From assembly GCF_013372205.1 (NCBI RefSeq), contig NZ_CP053831.1:1674001-1738000 (forward strand): DNA of 64,000 bases. Direction: 5' to 3'. The position numbers were made by a program, and so were the translations under genes. Shown here one piece after another: positions 1 through 8,747 of this stretch; the stretch's first letter is position 1, and every line of letters begins with the position of its first letter. The notes under the pieces are model-generated. The model was not told the origin of the DNA. It was given only the letters and a program-made list of their open reading frames with translations, and made no database searches. Source of the DNA: Campylobacter mucosalis (GTDB taxonomy: Bacteria; Campylobacterota; Campylobacteria; Campylobacterales; Campylobacteraceae).

Positions 1-66
1 TTCGCTGCTTAAACCAGTAATATATCTACGGCTTGGGGTATATGGTTTATATGATTTTATAGCCAT
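1..66 (-). CDS. rplB: 50S ribosomal protein L2, N-terminal fragment at window edge
   Basis: The first 22 codons read MAIKSYKPYTPSRRYITGLS and onward, the typical start of ribosomal protein L2. The rest lies outside the window. The ATG sits one base from the rplW stop codon, as expected in the conserved S10 operon order rpsJ-rplC-rplD-rplW-rplB. L2 is a primary 23S rRNA-binding protein near the peptidyl transferase centre. Confidence 0.93.
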   Translation of the reverse strand, partial: MAIKSYKPYTPSRRYITGLSSE

Positions 67-67
67 C

Positions 68-349
68 TTATGCCTCCGTGTTTTCTAGGGTTACACCCTC
101 TGGTAGCTTAACGTAAAATTTCTTCACGTCATCTCTAACGCCAACTCTGCCTCTAAAACGCTTAACTTTGCCGTCCATTCTTAGTGAATTTATGCGAAGT
201 GGCGTTACACCAAAATACTCTTTTAGCACCTCTTTTAAACCATTTTTGGTAACTTTTGGTGAAGTTTGGATAACTACAACACCTTGTTCGCCAAGGCCAA
301 GAGTTTTTTCTGTATATATAATTGTTCTGATATCTGTAATATCTGCCAT
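68..349 (-). CDS. rplW: 50S ribosomal protein L23
   Basis: This is a 93-residue protein of the usual L23 length. It begins [19 protein letters not shown] and carries the family segment around residues 40-70 in which a basic loop ([11 protein letters not shown]) contacts 23S rRNA. L23 sits at the peptide exit tunnel and docks trigger factor and SRP. It lies between rplD and rplB with gaps of one base, so translation is probably coupled along the operon. Confidence 0.96.
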   Translation of the reverse strand: MADITDIRTIIYTEKTLGLGEQGVVVIQTSPKVTKNGLKEVLKEYFGVTPLRINSLRMDGKVKRFRGRVGVRDDVKKFYVKLPEGVTLENTEA

Positions 350-350
350 T

Positions 351-965
351 TTAGCCCTCTTTTGTTATAGTTTGAAGTGCTGCTTTTTCAATTATAACTG
401 CACTATAAGTTGATACCAAATAAGCATTTACTTCACTAGCATCAACAACATAGCTATTTGCTAAATTTCTAAATGCAAGTAGAGTTTTGTCATCAAGCAA
501 ATCTTTAACAACTAAAACATCTCTTACATTTAGAGCTTTGATGATTTTAGCTGCGTCTTTTGTCTTGCCACTCTCAACTGCTATGCTATCAACTGCAAAT
601 AGTTTATTAGCTGCTGCTTTTTCATTTAGTGCAAATTCAAGAGCAAGTCTTTTTTGCTTTTTATTTACCTTTTGGAAGTAGTTTTTCTCATTTGTAGGAC
701 CAAATGCTACTGCACCGCCAACCCATACGTTTGTTCTAGTTGAACCTGCACGAGCACCACCGCGACCTTTTTGTCTCCAAGGCTTCTTACCACCACCGCT
801 TACAAATGCACGGCTCTTTGTATGAGCTGAATTTGCACGCATAGAAGCTAGGTAAGATTTTACATAAAGATAAAGATTGTGTGGATTTACCTCTGCATAA
901 CTTGCTGGAAGTTCTAGCTCACTAGCTTTTTCAAATTTATCATTTAATACACAAATTTTACTCAT
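351..965 (-). CDS. rplD: 50S ribosomal protein L4
   Basis: This is a 204-residue L4 protein. It has the conserved internal loop around residues 50-90 with the [15 protein letters not shown] motif, the extended arm that reaches into the exit tunnel next to 23S rRNA. The ATG overlaps the rplC stop by 4 bp (ATGA), which points to translational coupling. In several bacteria L4 represses its own S10 operon through the leader RNA; a hairpin is visible in the rpsJ leader here, but whether L4 binds it is not known from sequence. Confidence 0.97.
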   Translation of the reverse strand: MSKICVLNDKFEKASELELPASYAEVNPHNLYLYVKSYLASMRANSAHTKSRAFVSGGGKKPWRQKGRGGARAGSTRTNVWVGGAVAFGPTNEKNYFQKVNKKQKRLALEFALNEKAAANKLFAVDSIAVESGKTKDAAKIIKALNVRDVLVVKDLLDDKTLLAFRNLANSYVVDASEVNAYLVSTYSAVIIEKAALQTITKEG

Positions 966-1540
966 TTTACAATCCTTATTCTGCCCATTGCACCATTAAA
1001 TCCCGGCACACAACCCTTTACAACGATAATGCCATTTTCTGCATCAAAGCTTACTAGCTCGTTTTTAACGGTTACTTTCTCGTTGCCCATATGTCCTGCC
1101 ATTTTCATACCTGGCTGAACACGACCTGGCCACTCTCTATTACCGATTGAACCGTGGCGTTTGTGGAAACGTGAACCGTGGCTAGCTGGACCACCTGCAA
1201 ATCCGTGTCTTTTTACAACACCTTGATAGCCTCTACCCTTTGAGTTAAAGCTAACTTTTAAAACCTTTGCTTCGCTTAATGCCGAAACATCAATAGCACC
1301 AGCCTCTTTGTTTGCAACTTGCAAAGTAGCAAATTTGTTAAATTCAGCAGTTAGATTGTATTTTTTTTGCTGACCTGCGATAGCTTTGTTGTTTGCTTTT
1401 GTATCAGCGTATGCTACGATAGCACGACCGCTTTCATCAACTTCGCAAACTTTTGTATCTACAAGTTTTAGTAGCGTTACTGGTATGCTTTGTGCAGCGA
1501 TTGTTCTGCTCATACCGATTTTTTCTACGATGAATTCCAT
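962..1540 (-). CDS. rplC: 50S ribosomal protein L3
   Basis: This is a 192-residue L3 protein. The family signature around residues 100-150 is visible ([16 protein letters not shown], followed by [14 protein letters not shown] and [15 protein letters not shown]), covering the loop that approaches the peptidyl transferase centre and the glutamine that is methylated in other bacteria. L3 starts assembly of the large subunit. It starts 10 bp after rpsJ, with a GGAGC-type ribosome binding site (AAGGAGCAAGTT), and overlaps rplD. Confidence 0.97.
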   Translation of the reverse strand: MEFIVEKIGMSRTIAAQSIPVTLLKLVDTKVCEVDESGRAIVAYADTKANNKAIAGQQKKYNLTAEFNKFATLQVANKEAGAIDVSALSEAKVLKVSFNSKGRGYQGVVKRHGFAGGPASHGSRFHKRHGSIGNREWPGRVQPGMKMAGHMGNEKVTVKNELVSFDAENGIIVVKGCVPGFNGAMGRIRIVK

Positions 1541-1550
1541 AACTTGCTCC

Positions 1551-1859
1551 TTACTTCATTGCACGAACTTCAACATTAACCTCAGGGGCTAAGTCAAGTT
1601 TTGTTAGGCTATCTACGGTTTCTGGAGTAGCTGCTACAATGTCAAGCATTCTAGCGTGAATTCTCATCTCAAACTGCTCACGTGAGTCTTTATTTACGTG
1701 TGGAGATTTTAAGACTGTGTAGCGTTTAATCTTCGTAGGCATTGGCACTGGACCACGAACGTCAGCACCAGTTCTTTTGACAGCTTCTACAATTGCTGCA
1801 ACTGTGCGGTCTAGAACTCTATGGTCATAAGCTTTTAGCTTTAACCTGATTCTTTCCAT
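1551..1859 (-). CDS. rpsJ: 30S ribosomal protein S10
   Basis: The start was placed at [14 protein letters not shown], giving 102 residues, the usual S10 length. A longer frame adds ten residues ([10 protein letters not shown]) that are unlike any S10 N-terminus and run through the ribosome binding site AAAGGA. The family motif [20 protein letters not shown] (around residues 38-57) is intact. S10 belongs to the 30S head and, as NusE, to antitermination complexes. It is the first gene of the operon, with its promoter and leader upstream. Confidence 0.96.
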   Translation of the reverse strand: MERIRLKLKAYDHRVLDRTVAAIVEAVKRTGADVRGPVPMPTKIKRYTVLKSPHVNKDSREQFEMRIHARMLDIVAATPETVDSLTKLDLAPEVNVEVRAMK

Positions 1860-1996
1860 ATTTTTTCCTTTAAAAAGAACTTGTCGCAAACCCGCGACCC
1901 CTTTACATAGACAAATTTACAGAGGATTGTAAGCTTTTTGTGGCTTTTAATCATGCAAACAGATATTAAATCTTTCGTAAAGAGAACGCGATTTTA
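1860..1996 (-). promoter_or_regulatory. S10 operon promoter and 5' leader
   Basis: On the minus strand a -10 box TAAAAT (1991-1996) sits in the context TTTTTTAGTAAAATCGCG. It is followed by a leader of about 125 nt and the ribosome binding site AAAGGA before rpsJ. A hairpin with arms GTCGC and GCGAC lies at 1883-1898, just ahead of the ribosome binding site. This is where ribosomal-protein autoregulation could act, but that is inference. Nearly the same box precedes rpsT. Confidence 0.55.
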
Positions 1997-2056
1997 CTAA
2001 AAAATCTCTAAATTTGCAAGAATTTTGGTAGTTTTAGCAAAAATTTACAGGATTTA

Positions 2057-2101
2057 TTTCCTTTAATAAAGGAAAGATAAAGCGAGAATTATCTCGCTTT
2101 A
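2057..2101 (-). terminator. Two hairpins downstream of the biotin carboxylase gene
   Basis: There are two adjacent perfect hairpins. One (2078-2101) has arms TAAAGCGAG and CTCGCTTTA and begins inside the last codons of the biotin carboxylase gene. The other (2057-2075) has arms TTTCCTTT and AAAGGAAA. They probably end transcription before the S10 promoter region. The second arm ends in T residues, which fits an intrinsic terminator on the minus strand. Confidence 0.6.
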
Positions 2102-3528
2102 CGGTACCTGTTTATCGCCTGTTCTATCGCGTTTATTATGTCCTTTTCGTGATTTACATTCATATCGTCGTGAGTGTTTTCTAAGATGGTTTTTAAATTT
2201 TTCTCAACGTAGCTCGTATCAAAAAAACCTCGCCTAAATTCACGGCTCTTGCTAATAGCAAGTAAAAACGGGATAATCGTCCTAACGCCCTCAATTGTAA
2301 ATTCATCTAAAGCACGTTCAAGCTTATTTACCACAGAATCATAGTCGTCGGCTTTAACTATGAGTTTAGCCACCAAAGAGTCAAAAAAAGGCGGTATCTC
2401 ATAATCCTTATAAGCGTGACTATCAACTCTCACGGCTGGTCCGAGTGCTGGGTAGTATCCTGAAATTTTCCCTGGTGCTGGAGTGAAATTTTGCCATACA
2501 TTTTCAGCTGTTATCCTAGCTTCTATAGCGTATCCTCTTGGCTTTATGTCGCTTTGGGTTAGCTCAAGTATCTCGCCGTCAGCTATACGAATTTGCCTTA
2601 CAACCAAATCAACCCCGGTTATCTCCTCGGTAATGCCGTGCTCAACTTGTATCCTAGTGTTCATCTCCATAAAATAAAATCGGTTGTCATCATCTAGCAA
2701 AAACTCGATCGTTCCGACATTTGAGTAGCCAACAGCCTTTGCAGCTGCCACCGCTACAACACCCATAGTTTTACGCAAACCATCGCTTATAGACGGGCAC
2801 GGAGCGATCTCGATAACCTTTTGATGACGGCGTTGTATAGAGCAGTCGCGTTCGCAAAGATGTATGATATTCCCGTAATTATCGCCTAAAATTTGAAACT
2901 CAATGTGGCGAGGATTGACAACAAGTTTTTCCATAAAAACTTCATCATTATTAAAATACGCCTTTGCCTCCCTAGTGCAAGACTCAAAGGCGTCCTCCAT
3001 ATCTTCCTCTTTCCAAACCTCTCGTATCCCGCGACCGCCGCCGCCGCCACTTGCTTTTAGTATCACAGGATAGCCTATGCGTCTTGCATACTCTTTTATA
3101 TTTTGCATACTTTCGTCATTTAATTTTTCTGTGCCAGGCACGATAGGAACGCCATTTTGCTTCATAAGCATACGAGCGATATTTTTATCCCCCATTTTCT
3201 TTATTACATCAGCCTTTGGTCCTATAAAAATAAGCCCAGCCTCCTCCACAGCCTTGGCAAATTCATAGTTTTCGCTTAAAAATCCATACCCAGGATGAAC
3301 CGCGTCCGCACCACACTCAAGTGCTACTTGCACTATCTTTTTTGCGTCAAGATACCCTTTTATAGGATCTTCGCTTACCATATAAGCCTCATCGGCTATT
3401 CTTACGTGTAAGCACTGGGCGTCTGGTTTTGTATATATAGCTACACTTTGCATATGTAAATCTCTACACGCACGAACGATACGTACCGCGATTTCGCCAC
3501 GATTTGCGATTAAAATTTTATGTATCAT
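2089..3528 (-). CDS. pycA: Biotin carboxylase subunit, probably pyruvate carboxylase subunit A
   Basis: This is a 479-residue ATP-grasp biotin carboxylase. Visible in order: the N-terminal domain start MIHKILIANRGEIAVRI, the glycine-rich ATP lid SGGGGGRGIR (around residue 160), the core HIEFQILGD and ERDCSIQRRHQKVIE, the metal site FMEMNTRIQVEHG (around 285-297), and the biotin carboxylase C-terminal domain. It carboxylates biotin with bicarbonate and ATP for a partner carboxyltransferase. The length fits the Campylobacter PycA type (about 480) better than a typical AccC (about 445-450). No biotinyl or transferase subunit is adjacent, so AccC is not excluded. Confidence 0.75.
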   Translation of the reverse strand: MIHKILIANRGEIAVRIVRACRDLHMQSVAIYTKPDAQCLHVRIADEAYMVSEDPIKGYLDAKKIVQVALECGADAVHPGYGFLSENYEFAKAVEEAGLIFIGPKADVIKKMGDKNIARMLMKQNGVPIVPGTEKLNDESMQNIKEYARRIGYPVILKASGGGGGRGIREVWKEEDMEDAFESCTREAKAYFNNDEVFMEKLVVNPRHIEFQILGDNYGNIIHLCERDCSIQRRHQKVIEIAPCPSISDGLRKTMGVVAVAAAKAVGYSNVGTIEFLLDDDNRFYFMEMNTRIQVEHGITEEITGVDLVVRQIRIADGEILELTQSDIKPRGYAIEARITAENVWQNFTPAPGKISGYYPALGPAVRVDSHAYKDYEIPPFFDSLVAKLIVKADDYDSVVNKLERALDEFTIEGVRTIIPFLLAISKSREFRRGFFDTSYVEKNLKTILENTHDDMNVNHEKDIINAIEQAINRYRKAR

Positions 3529-3610
3529 AAACGTCCTTTTTGTAAATTTTTATAATGATATTACTAAACGATTTATGTCTAGCTAAACCATCGCACAAGG
3601 CGACCAAAAA

Positions 3611-4054
3611 TTAGAATGGTTTAAAAACTATCATCCATATAATAATAAGCATTGCGACTGTTGGAACTTCGTTATATGCCCTAAAAAACATACCCGTTCT
3701 CTTACAGCGACCAGCTTTTAGCTCTCTCATATAATAACCCAAGCTAAAATGATAAGCTGCCATTAAAACAACGACTAGTAGCTTTAGATGCATATAGCCT
3801 ATTTTTAGCAGATCAGGCATAGCAAGTATGATAAGCACACCTGTTGCAAAAGAGCCGATTAACGCTGGGTAGCCTATATACTTATACATCTTATACTCCA
3901 TCACTTCAACCACTTTGACATAGTCTGGCTTGTCGTAGTTCTCAGCGTGATAGACATAAAGCCTAGGCTGATAAAATAACATCGCCATCCACGATATGAA
4001 AAACAGGTAGTGCAAATACCTAAAGTAGTTGTAATACTCACTAAAAATTTCCAT
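3611..4054 (-). CDS. hemJ: Protoporphyrinogen IX oxidase, HemJ type
   Basis: This is a 147-residue integral membrane protein with four predicted membrane helices. It has the HemJ/UPF0093 pattern: an early conserved His in RYLHYLFFISWMA, the FYQPRLYVYHA segment, and a C-terminal NEVPTVAMLIIIWMIVFKP. The family oxidises protoporphyrinogen IX to protoporphyrin IX in haem biosynthesis where HemG and HemY are missing, which is usual for Campylobacter. It lies 8 bp upstream of nothing cotranscribed with it; the TM2 gene ahead of it ends 8 bp before its start, so they may share a transcript. Confidence 0.88.
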   Translation of the reverse strand: MEIFSEYYNYFRYLHYLFFISWMAMLFYQPRLYVYHAENYDKPDYVKVVEVMEYKMYKYIGYPALIGSFATGVLIILAMPDLLKIGYMHLKLLVVVLMAAYHFSLGYYMRELKAGRCKRTGMFFRAYNEVPTVAMLIIIWMIVFKPF

Positions 4055-4062
4055 ATTCTCTC

Positions 4063-4422
4063 CTATCTAAATAGTATTTCTTTTCTAGCTTCAAACTCTG
4101 CTTTGCTTATCTTTCCTGATTCGTAAAGCTCATAAAGTGTGCGTAAGTCATTCGCGATATCTTTGTTTCTTAGCTCATCTTTTAAATTTTGCTTTATTAT
4201 ATTTTTATCAACATAAGAACCAGTTAAAAATACATCAACTATCCACCAAATTCCCCAAATCGCTAAAAATAGATATCCAACTAAAATAAACGTCAGAGCA
4301 GAACCCGTAAAAAATAGAGCCATCATCGCAAAGCCTGATATAAATTTGCCAAGATAAAGCCTATGAGCCCCAAGCCAACCTAAGAAGAACCACAACGCAT
4401 AAGCTATGTATATATTGTTCAA
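4063..4422 (-). CDS. TM2 domain membrane protein with C-terminal SHOCT-like segment
   Basis: This 119-residue protein has an N-terminal TM2 domain: two membrane helices joined by the typical GWLGAHRLYLGK turn and ending IWGIWWIVDVFLTG. A polar linker and a C-terminal helix pair (LRTLYELYESGKISKAEFEARKEILF) follow, which resembles a SHOCT oligomerisation motif. The role of the family is unknown. Its start overlaps the lspA stop by 4 bp, so it is translated from the glmM-lspA transcript. Confidence 0.8.
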   Translation of the reverse strand: MNNIYIAYALWFFLGWLGAHRLYLGKFISGFAMMALFFTGSALTFILVGYLFLAIWGIWWIVDVFLTGSYVDKNIIKQNLKDELRNKDIANDLRTLYELYESGKISKAEFEARKEILFR

Positions 4423-4883
4423 TTTTTTTCCTTTTTAAGTGCTTTTTTATGCAAAAAACTTTGAAAAAGTATGACCACAACGCCAATGTCTATCATTACG
4501 TCAGCAAAGTTAAATACCGCAAATTCAAACCATTTATGCCAAAATACATAATCCACAACTCCACCGTGGATAAAGCGATCAAGCACATTTGAACTACCAG
4601 CACCAAGTATCATACCAATAGCAATGGTGTGCGAGCAAATGATTGTCTTTTCTTTTACCAAATATAAAAAAACTACAATTAAAAGTGCTGTTTGTATAAA
4701 TTTTAAATTCTCGCCCAAAAAAGCAAACATAGAAAATGCCACGCCCCTGTTGTATGTAAGAATTAGTGAAAAAAACTCTCCATCATATCTGCCATAACCT
4801 GCGACATATAGCCATTTTATAGCTTGATCAATTGCAAAAATTACAAAAAAAGCGATCAGAAATTTTAAAAAAATACCCTTCAC
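4419..4883 (-). CDS. lspA: Lipoprotein signal peptidase (signal peptidase II)
   Basis: This 154-residue protein has four membrane helices. The two catalytic aspartates of this aspartyl protease are visible in [11 protein letters not shown] (around residue 100) and [12 protein letters not shown] (around residue 128). LspA cleaves the signal peptide of diacylglyceryl-modified prolipoproteins in the inner membrane. It would process the many lipoproteins of the toxin locus in this window. Its start overlaps the glmM stop by 4 bp and its stop overlaps the TM2 gene start. Confidence 0.95.
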   Translation of the reverse strand: MKGIFLKFLIAFFVIFAIDQAIKWLYVAGYGRYDGEFFSLILTYNRGVAFSMFAFLGENLKFIQTALLIVVFLYLVKEKTIICSHTIAIGMILGAGSSNVLDRFIHGGVVDYVFWHKWFEFAVFNFADVMIDIGVVVILFQSFLHKKALKKEKN

Positions 4884-6220
4884 GAATTTAATGCTTTCAC
4901 AAAAAATTTCTCAACCTCATCCATACGCTTTTCAACCAAAGCCTGATTTTTGCCCTCTAGTAAAAGGCGGATTAAATTTTCAGTGCCTGAATAGCGAAAT
5001 AGTGGGCGAATTCCCTCTTTTTTAAGGCTCTCTTGCAACTCTTTTAATCCAGAAATTTCATCAAGCGGTTTTTTCTCTGTTATCTTTAAATTTAGCAAAA
5101 TTTGTGGATATGGCTTAACTTCGTTAAAAACAGCACTCGCTTTTTTGCCCTTTTTAAGTAGCATTGCAACCACCTGCATTGCAGTAACTAAGCCGTCTCC
5201 GGTCTTTGCAAAGTCACTAAAAATCACGTGTCCGCTCTGCTCTCCACCAAAATTTATGCCCTCTTTTTTCATCATTTCAAGCACATATTTATCGCCGACA
5301 TTTGCCCGAAATAGCTTTAATTTATGTTTTGACAAATAGTCCTCTAATGCAGCATTACTCATTATCGTAGCGACCACACCACCGCCTTTTAAGGCACCTT
5401 GTTCTGATAAAAACACACCAAGCACACCAAGCACAGCGTCGCCATTTACGATATTGCCCTCATCATCAACGACCACAAGTCTATCAGCGTCGCCGTCAAA
5501 CGCAAAGCCGATATCAGCACGAAGTCTTTTAACCTCACTAGCTAAATTTTCAGGATGAAGCGCTCCGCAACTTTGGTTGATATTTGAGCCGTTTGGCTCG
5601 TCATTTATAACGATAACATCGGCTCCAAGCTCACTAAACACGGTCGGAGCGACCTTGTAGGCAGCACCATTTGCCACATCTAAAACAACGCGTAAATTTC
5701 TTAAATTTAGCTCTTTTGGGAATGAGTTTTTAATCTGGACAATATAACGCCCTATGACATCATCAATTCTCTTGTTTGCACCGATGTTTTCCATAGTTTT
5801 TTGAGCATTTGCAATTATCTCATCATCATAAAAAATTTTCTCTATCTGTGCTTCTATATTCTCATCTAGTTTATCACCCTTAGCGTCAAAAAATTTAATG
5901 CCGTTATCATAATATGGATTATGACTAGCACTTATCATAATCCCAGCGTCACAACGCATATTTTCAGTCAAAAATGCCACAGCAGGTGTTGGCATAGGGC
6001 CAATTTGAAGGACATTATACCCCACAGCCGTAAGCCCAGCAACGATTGCCGTTTCTATCATATAGCCCGATTTTCTAGTATCTTTGCCGACTAAAATCAC
6101 ATTTGTGTTTGAGTGCTTTCTAAAATAAATTCCAGCCGCCATTGCTAATCTCATCGCCGTTTGAGCTGAAATTTTCTCACCAGCTTTGCCACGAACGCCG
6201 TCAGTGCCAAATAGTTTCAT
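4880..6220 (-). CDS. glmM: Phosphoglucosamine mutase
   Basis: This is a 446-residue protein of the phosphohexomutase superfamily. Key features are the start [14 protein letters not shown], the phosphoserine loop [13 protein letters not shown] (around residue 100), the metal-binding loop FDGDADR (around 240), the sugar-binding GGEQSGHV (around 325), and the phosphate-binding [10 protein letters not shown] (around 407). It converts glucosamine-6-phosphate to glucosamine-1-phosphate for UDP-GlcNAc, and thus for peptidoglycan and lipooligosaccharide. First gene of glmM-lspA-TM2. Confidence 0.97.
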   Translation of the reverse strand: MKLFGTDGVRGKAGEKISAQTAMRLAMAAGIYFRKHSNTNVILVGKDTRKSGYMIETAIVAGLTAVGYNVLQIGPMPTPAVAFLTENMRCDAGIMISASHNPYYDNGIKFFDAKGDKLDENIEAQIEKIFYDDEIIANAQKTMENIGANKRIDDVIGRYIVQIKNSFPKELNLRNLRVVLDVANGAAYKVAPTVFSELGADVIVINDEPNGSNINQSCGALHPENLASEVKRLRADIGFAFDGDADRLVVVDDEGNIVNGDAVLGVLGVFLSEQGALKGGGVVATIMSNAALEDYLSKHKLKLFRANVGDKYVLEMMKKEGINFGGEQSGHVIFSDFAKTGDGLVTAMQVVAMLLKKGKKASAVFNEVKPYPQILLNLKITEKKPLDEISGLKELQESLKKEGIRPLFRYSGTENLIRLLLEGKNQALVEKRMDEVEKFFVKALNS

Positions 6221-6263
6221 TATTTTTATCCTTTTTTCTTATACTTTATTGCTCTATTTTAAA

Positions 6264-6353
6264 TTTTAAAATTTCATAATGAAGCATATCGCACCAAGAA
6301 ACGAATTCTTGTGCCGATAGGGCGTTGCGTTCTATGCTGAGTTATGAAATTTA
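6264..6353. other. Compact structured element between glmM and rpsT (possible small RNA or cis-acting RNA)
   Basis: About 90 bases fold into nested inverted repeats: outer arms ATTTCATAA (6271-6279) and TTATGAAAT (6342-6350), a middle pair AGCATA (6283-6288) and TATGCT, and an inner stem built from ATCGCACCAAGAA (from about 6288) and TTCTTGTGCCGAT, which pairs almost fully with two single-base bulges. A short loop GGGCGTTGCG follows on one side. It lies between divergent genes, so it could be a small RNA, part of either leader, or a small repeat element. I do not recognise an RNA family. Confidence 0.4.
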
Positions 6354-6423
6354 AAAACCATAAATAGCAAAATTTTCGTTGATTTTATCAAAATCCACTT
6401 AAATTTTTGTTTTAATTAAAGCT

Positions 6424-6464
6424 CACTTAAATTAAGTGTCATTTAAATATATTTTTAGTAAAAT
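6424..6464 (+). promoter_or_regulatory. rpsT promoter with upstream palindrome
   Basis: A -10 box TAAAAT (6459-6464) lies in TTTTTAGTAAAATCGGC, almost the same as the S10 operon promoter. About 20 bp upstream is the perfect palindrome CACTTAAATTAAGTG (6424-6438). The -10 assignment follows the Campylobacter sigma-70 pattern; an operator role for the palindrome is inference. Confidence 0.45.
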
Positions 6465-6500
6465 CGGCAATTTAAAATTAATTCCAAAAAGGGTAAATTT

Positions 6501-6770
6501 ATGGCAAATCACAAATCTGCTGAAAAAAGAGCAAGGCAAACGATAAAAAGAACAGAGCGAAACAGATTTTACCGCACAAGACTTAAAAACATCACAAAAG
6601 GTGTTGTAGTGGCTGTTGAAGCAAAAGATTTAAGCAAAGCAGAAGAGGCTTTAAAACTAGCAAATAAAAGTTTTCATAGCTTCGTAAGCAAGGGCTTCTT
6701 GAAAAAACAAACAGCTTCACGCCGTGTAAGTCGCCTTGCAAAACTTGTAAATTCACTAAAAAACGCATAA
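6501..6770 (+). CDS. rpsT: 30S ribosomal protein S20
   Basis: This 89-residue, strongly basic, all-helical protein starts [21 protein letters not shown], the S20 signature that binds 16S rRNA at the bottom of the 30S body. Length and composition are typical. It has its own promoter upstream and ends 7 bp before prfA, so the two are probably cotranscribed, an arrangement also found in other Campylobacter. Confidence 0.97.
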   Translation: MANHKSAEKRARQTIKRTERNRFYRTRLKNITKGVVVAVEAKDLSKAEEALKLANKSFHSFVSKGFLKKQTASRRVSRLAKLVNSLKNA

Positions 6771-6777
6771 ATTTTAA

Positions 6778-7845
6778 ATGTTAGCCGATAAACTTCGTCC
6801 ATTTTTGGATCGCTATGATGAAATTTCATCACTTCTTAGCGATCCAAATATTGTAAATGATATTGAGAAAATGACGAAACTCTCAAAAGAGCAATCAAGC
6901 CTTGAAGAGATAAGAAATACGGCTAAAAACTACCTAAAAACTCTTGACGATATAGAAGAAAATAGGGCTTTACTTGATGATAGTGAGCTTGGCGATTTGG
7001 CAAAAGAAGAGCTTAAAAATGCTCAAATTCGCAAAGAAGAGCTTGAAAACGAGATAAAAATTCTACTCCTACCAAAAGATCCAAATGATGATAGAAATAT
7101 CTTTTTAGAAATTCGTGCTGGTACCGGTGGCGATGAAGCGGCGTTATTTGTGGGCGATTTGTTTAATGCTTACATCAGATACGCGGACGCAAAGGGATAT
7201 AAATTTGAGATCGTTAGCCAAAGCGAGGGCAGTGTCGGTGGATTTAAAGAGGTGATTTTGCTCATAAAGGGCAAGGGGGCTTACTCACGCTTGAAATTTG
7301 AGGGTGGTACGCACAGGGTTCAGCGTGTGCCAGAAACCGAATCTCAAGGGCGTGTGCATACTTCAGCGGTTACGGTTGCCATTATGCCAGAGGTTGAGGA
7401 TAGTGAAGTGCAGATAAATCCAAACGACCTTAGAATCGACGTAATGAGAAGCTCAGGACACGGCGGACAAAGCGTAAATACAACCGATAGTGCCGTCAGA
7501 ATCACACATATACCAACAGGTATCGTAGTAACCAACCAAGACGGCAAATCCCAGCATAAAAATAAAGACGCTGCGATGAAAGTGCTAAAAGCTAGACTTT
7601 TTGAAATGCAAGAGGCTGAGCGTCTTGAAAAAGAGATGAAAGATAGAAAAGAGCAGGTCGGCACAGGCGACCGCTCTGGACGCATACGCACCTACAACTT
7701 CCCACAAAATCGTATCTCAGATCACCGCATAAACCTCACGCTTTACCGCCTTGACGCGATAATGACAGCTGGGCTTTTTGACGAGATTATCGACCCACTC
7801 ATAACTCACGCTCAATCAGAAGCGTTACTTGAAGCTGGACTTTAA
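6778..7845 (+). CDS. prfA: Peptide chain release factor 1
   Basis: This 355-residue class I release factor recognises UAA and UAG. The catalytic GGQ is in [20 protein letters not shown] (around residue 229). The PxT-type recognition loop region and the PCRF domain ([10 protein letters not shown], around 120) are in place. The last codons ([11 protein letters not shown] and stop) are repeated about 10 kb downstream next to the MTHFR-like gene at 17926-17960, evidence of a past rearrangement at this point. Confidence 0.97.
   Translation: MLADKLRPFLDRYDEISSLLSDPNIVNDIEKMTKLSKEQSSLEEIRNTAKNYLKTLDDIEENRALLDDSELGDLAKEELKNAQIRKEELENEIKILLLPKDPNDDRNIFLEIRAGTGGDEAALFVGDLFNAYIRYADAKGYKFEIVSQSEGSVGGFKEVILLIKGKGAYSRLKFEGGTHRVQRVPETESQGRVHTSAVTVAIMPEVEDSEVQINPNDLRIDVMRSSGHGGQSVNTTDSAVRITHIPTGIVVTNQDGKSQHKNKDAAMKVLKARLFEMQEAERLEKEMKDRKEQVGTGDRSGRIRTYNFPQNRISDHRINLTLYRLDAIMTAGLFDEIIDPLITHAQSEALLEAGL
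7811..7845 (+). repeat. Direct repeat, copy A: 3' end of prfA
   Basis: These 35 bases encode [11 protein letters not shown] and the stop codon of prfA. They recur at 17926-17960 in the same orientation with three mismatches (first 16 bases identical). The copies bracket the 10 kb segment that carries IS relics and several broken genes. Confidence 0.85.
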
Positions 7846-7895
7846 AATTTCGCATTTTTATATAAGATATTTTTTTAGATTATTATAATTTTGTC

Positions 7896-8390
7896 TCAAT
7901 TAAACCTAATAAGTAGTATTTGATAAAAATTTTCTCTGTTATTAAATCTAAGCTTACACTCTTTTATCTCTTTAAACTTACTTCAATAACCCCAAAATTT
8001 CCCTATACCATTTTAGCTTTTACTTTTAATCTACCAAACCACTATAAGTCTTAAAATAGGCACTAGCTCATTTTTTGATAAACCGCACATAAGTCTTGCC
8101 AACTCTTTTTAGCACACAAAATACTAGCTGTTTATTGTTACGTTTTTTACGAACCATTTTTGGTTTTAAAGTAGTTTTCACCTATCTTATTTTGCCATTA
8201 AATTTAGAAATTTTTTCGTATTCTTGTATCTTTAAAATTCTGATATTTTTAAAATTTTTACATAAGTTTTGTTCTAAAATTCATGTTAATTTAGACATTT
8301 TACTAGCTTTAACATCTATGCAAAAATACTTTAAAATTTCTCTAATTTTAGCTTCTGAAATTCTTAAACAGACTATATTTGTTTGAGTCA
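7896..8390 (-). pseudogene. Decayed IS1595-family transposase, relic 2
   Basis: The minus strand read across several frames gives a clear series of IS1595-type transposase pieces. In order these are RISEAKIREILKYFC, SKMSKLT, CKNFKNIRI, YEKISKFNGKI, VRKKRNNKQLVFCVLKRVGK, YSGLVD, and the C-terminal KECKLRFNNRENFYQILL. Frameshifts and stops separate nearly every piece. No open frame of useful length remains. No terminal inverted repeats were found by eye. An old dead insertion. Confidence 0.7.
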
Positions 8391-8625
8391 AGTAAATCAA
8401 ATTTGACTTTTTCTTACCAAATTCATTTTCTTTGTGATAAAGATAGAAAATTCCTTTCTAATCCCCTTAAATTTAGTCAATCTATGCTTTGCATAAGCCC
8501 AAAAACTATATGATTTTTGCCATTTGCAAACTAGTTCTTTCAGTGCTTTATCACATAATGAGATTTTGTAGCATAATCTAAAAGTCTATTATAGGCTTTT
8601 TAAGAAAATCAGCAATAGCCAACTC
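8390..8625 (-). pseudogene. Decayed IS1595-family transposase C-terminus, relic 1
   Basis: The minus strand contains KAYNRLLDYATKSHYVIKH, then ANGKNHI, then FWAYAKHRLTKFKGIRKE and HKENEFGKK in shifting frames. This is the order of the catalytic C-terminal half of IS1595-family transposases (KAYDGLLDYGY, FANGKNHINGIE, FWAYAKHRLTKFNG, HLKECEFR). It directly precedes relic 2 in the same orientation, so two insertions, or one duplicated insertion, decayed in tandem. The rest of the gap up to 8747 shows nothing else I can identify. Confidence 0.7.
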
Positions 8626-8747
8626 GCAGAGCAATTTTATCTATTTATTTTTTTATAGTTATCATAGCAACCAAAAAGTTGTTAGATATGAAAATCTGCA
8701 CAAAGCAAGGCAGTATAAAACAAATTTAAAACAAAATATAAATAAAA

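Noticed and set aside
8096-8386. Plus-strand open frame of 96 codons after prfA
   Set aside because: It lies over the decayed transposase on the other strand, has no ribosome binding site, and its composition is that of AT-rich shadow sequence.
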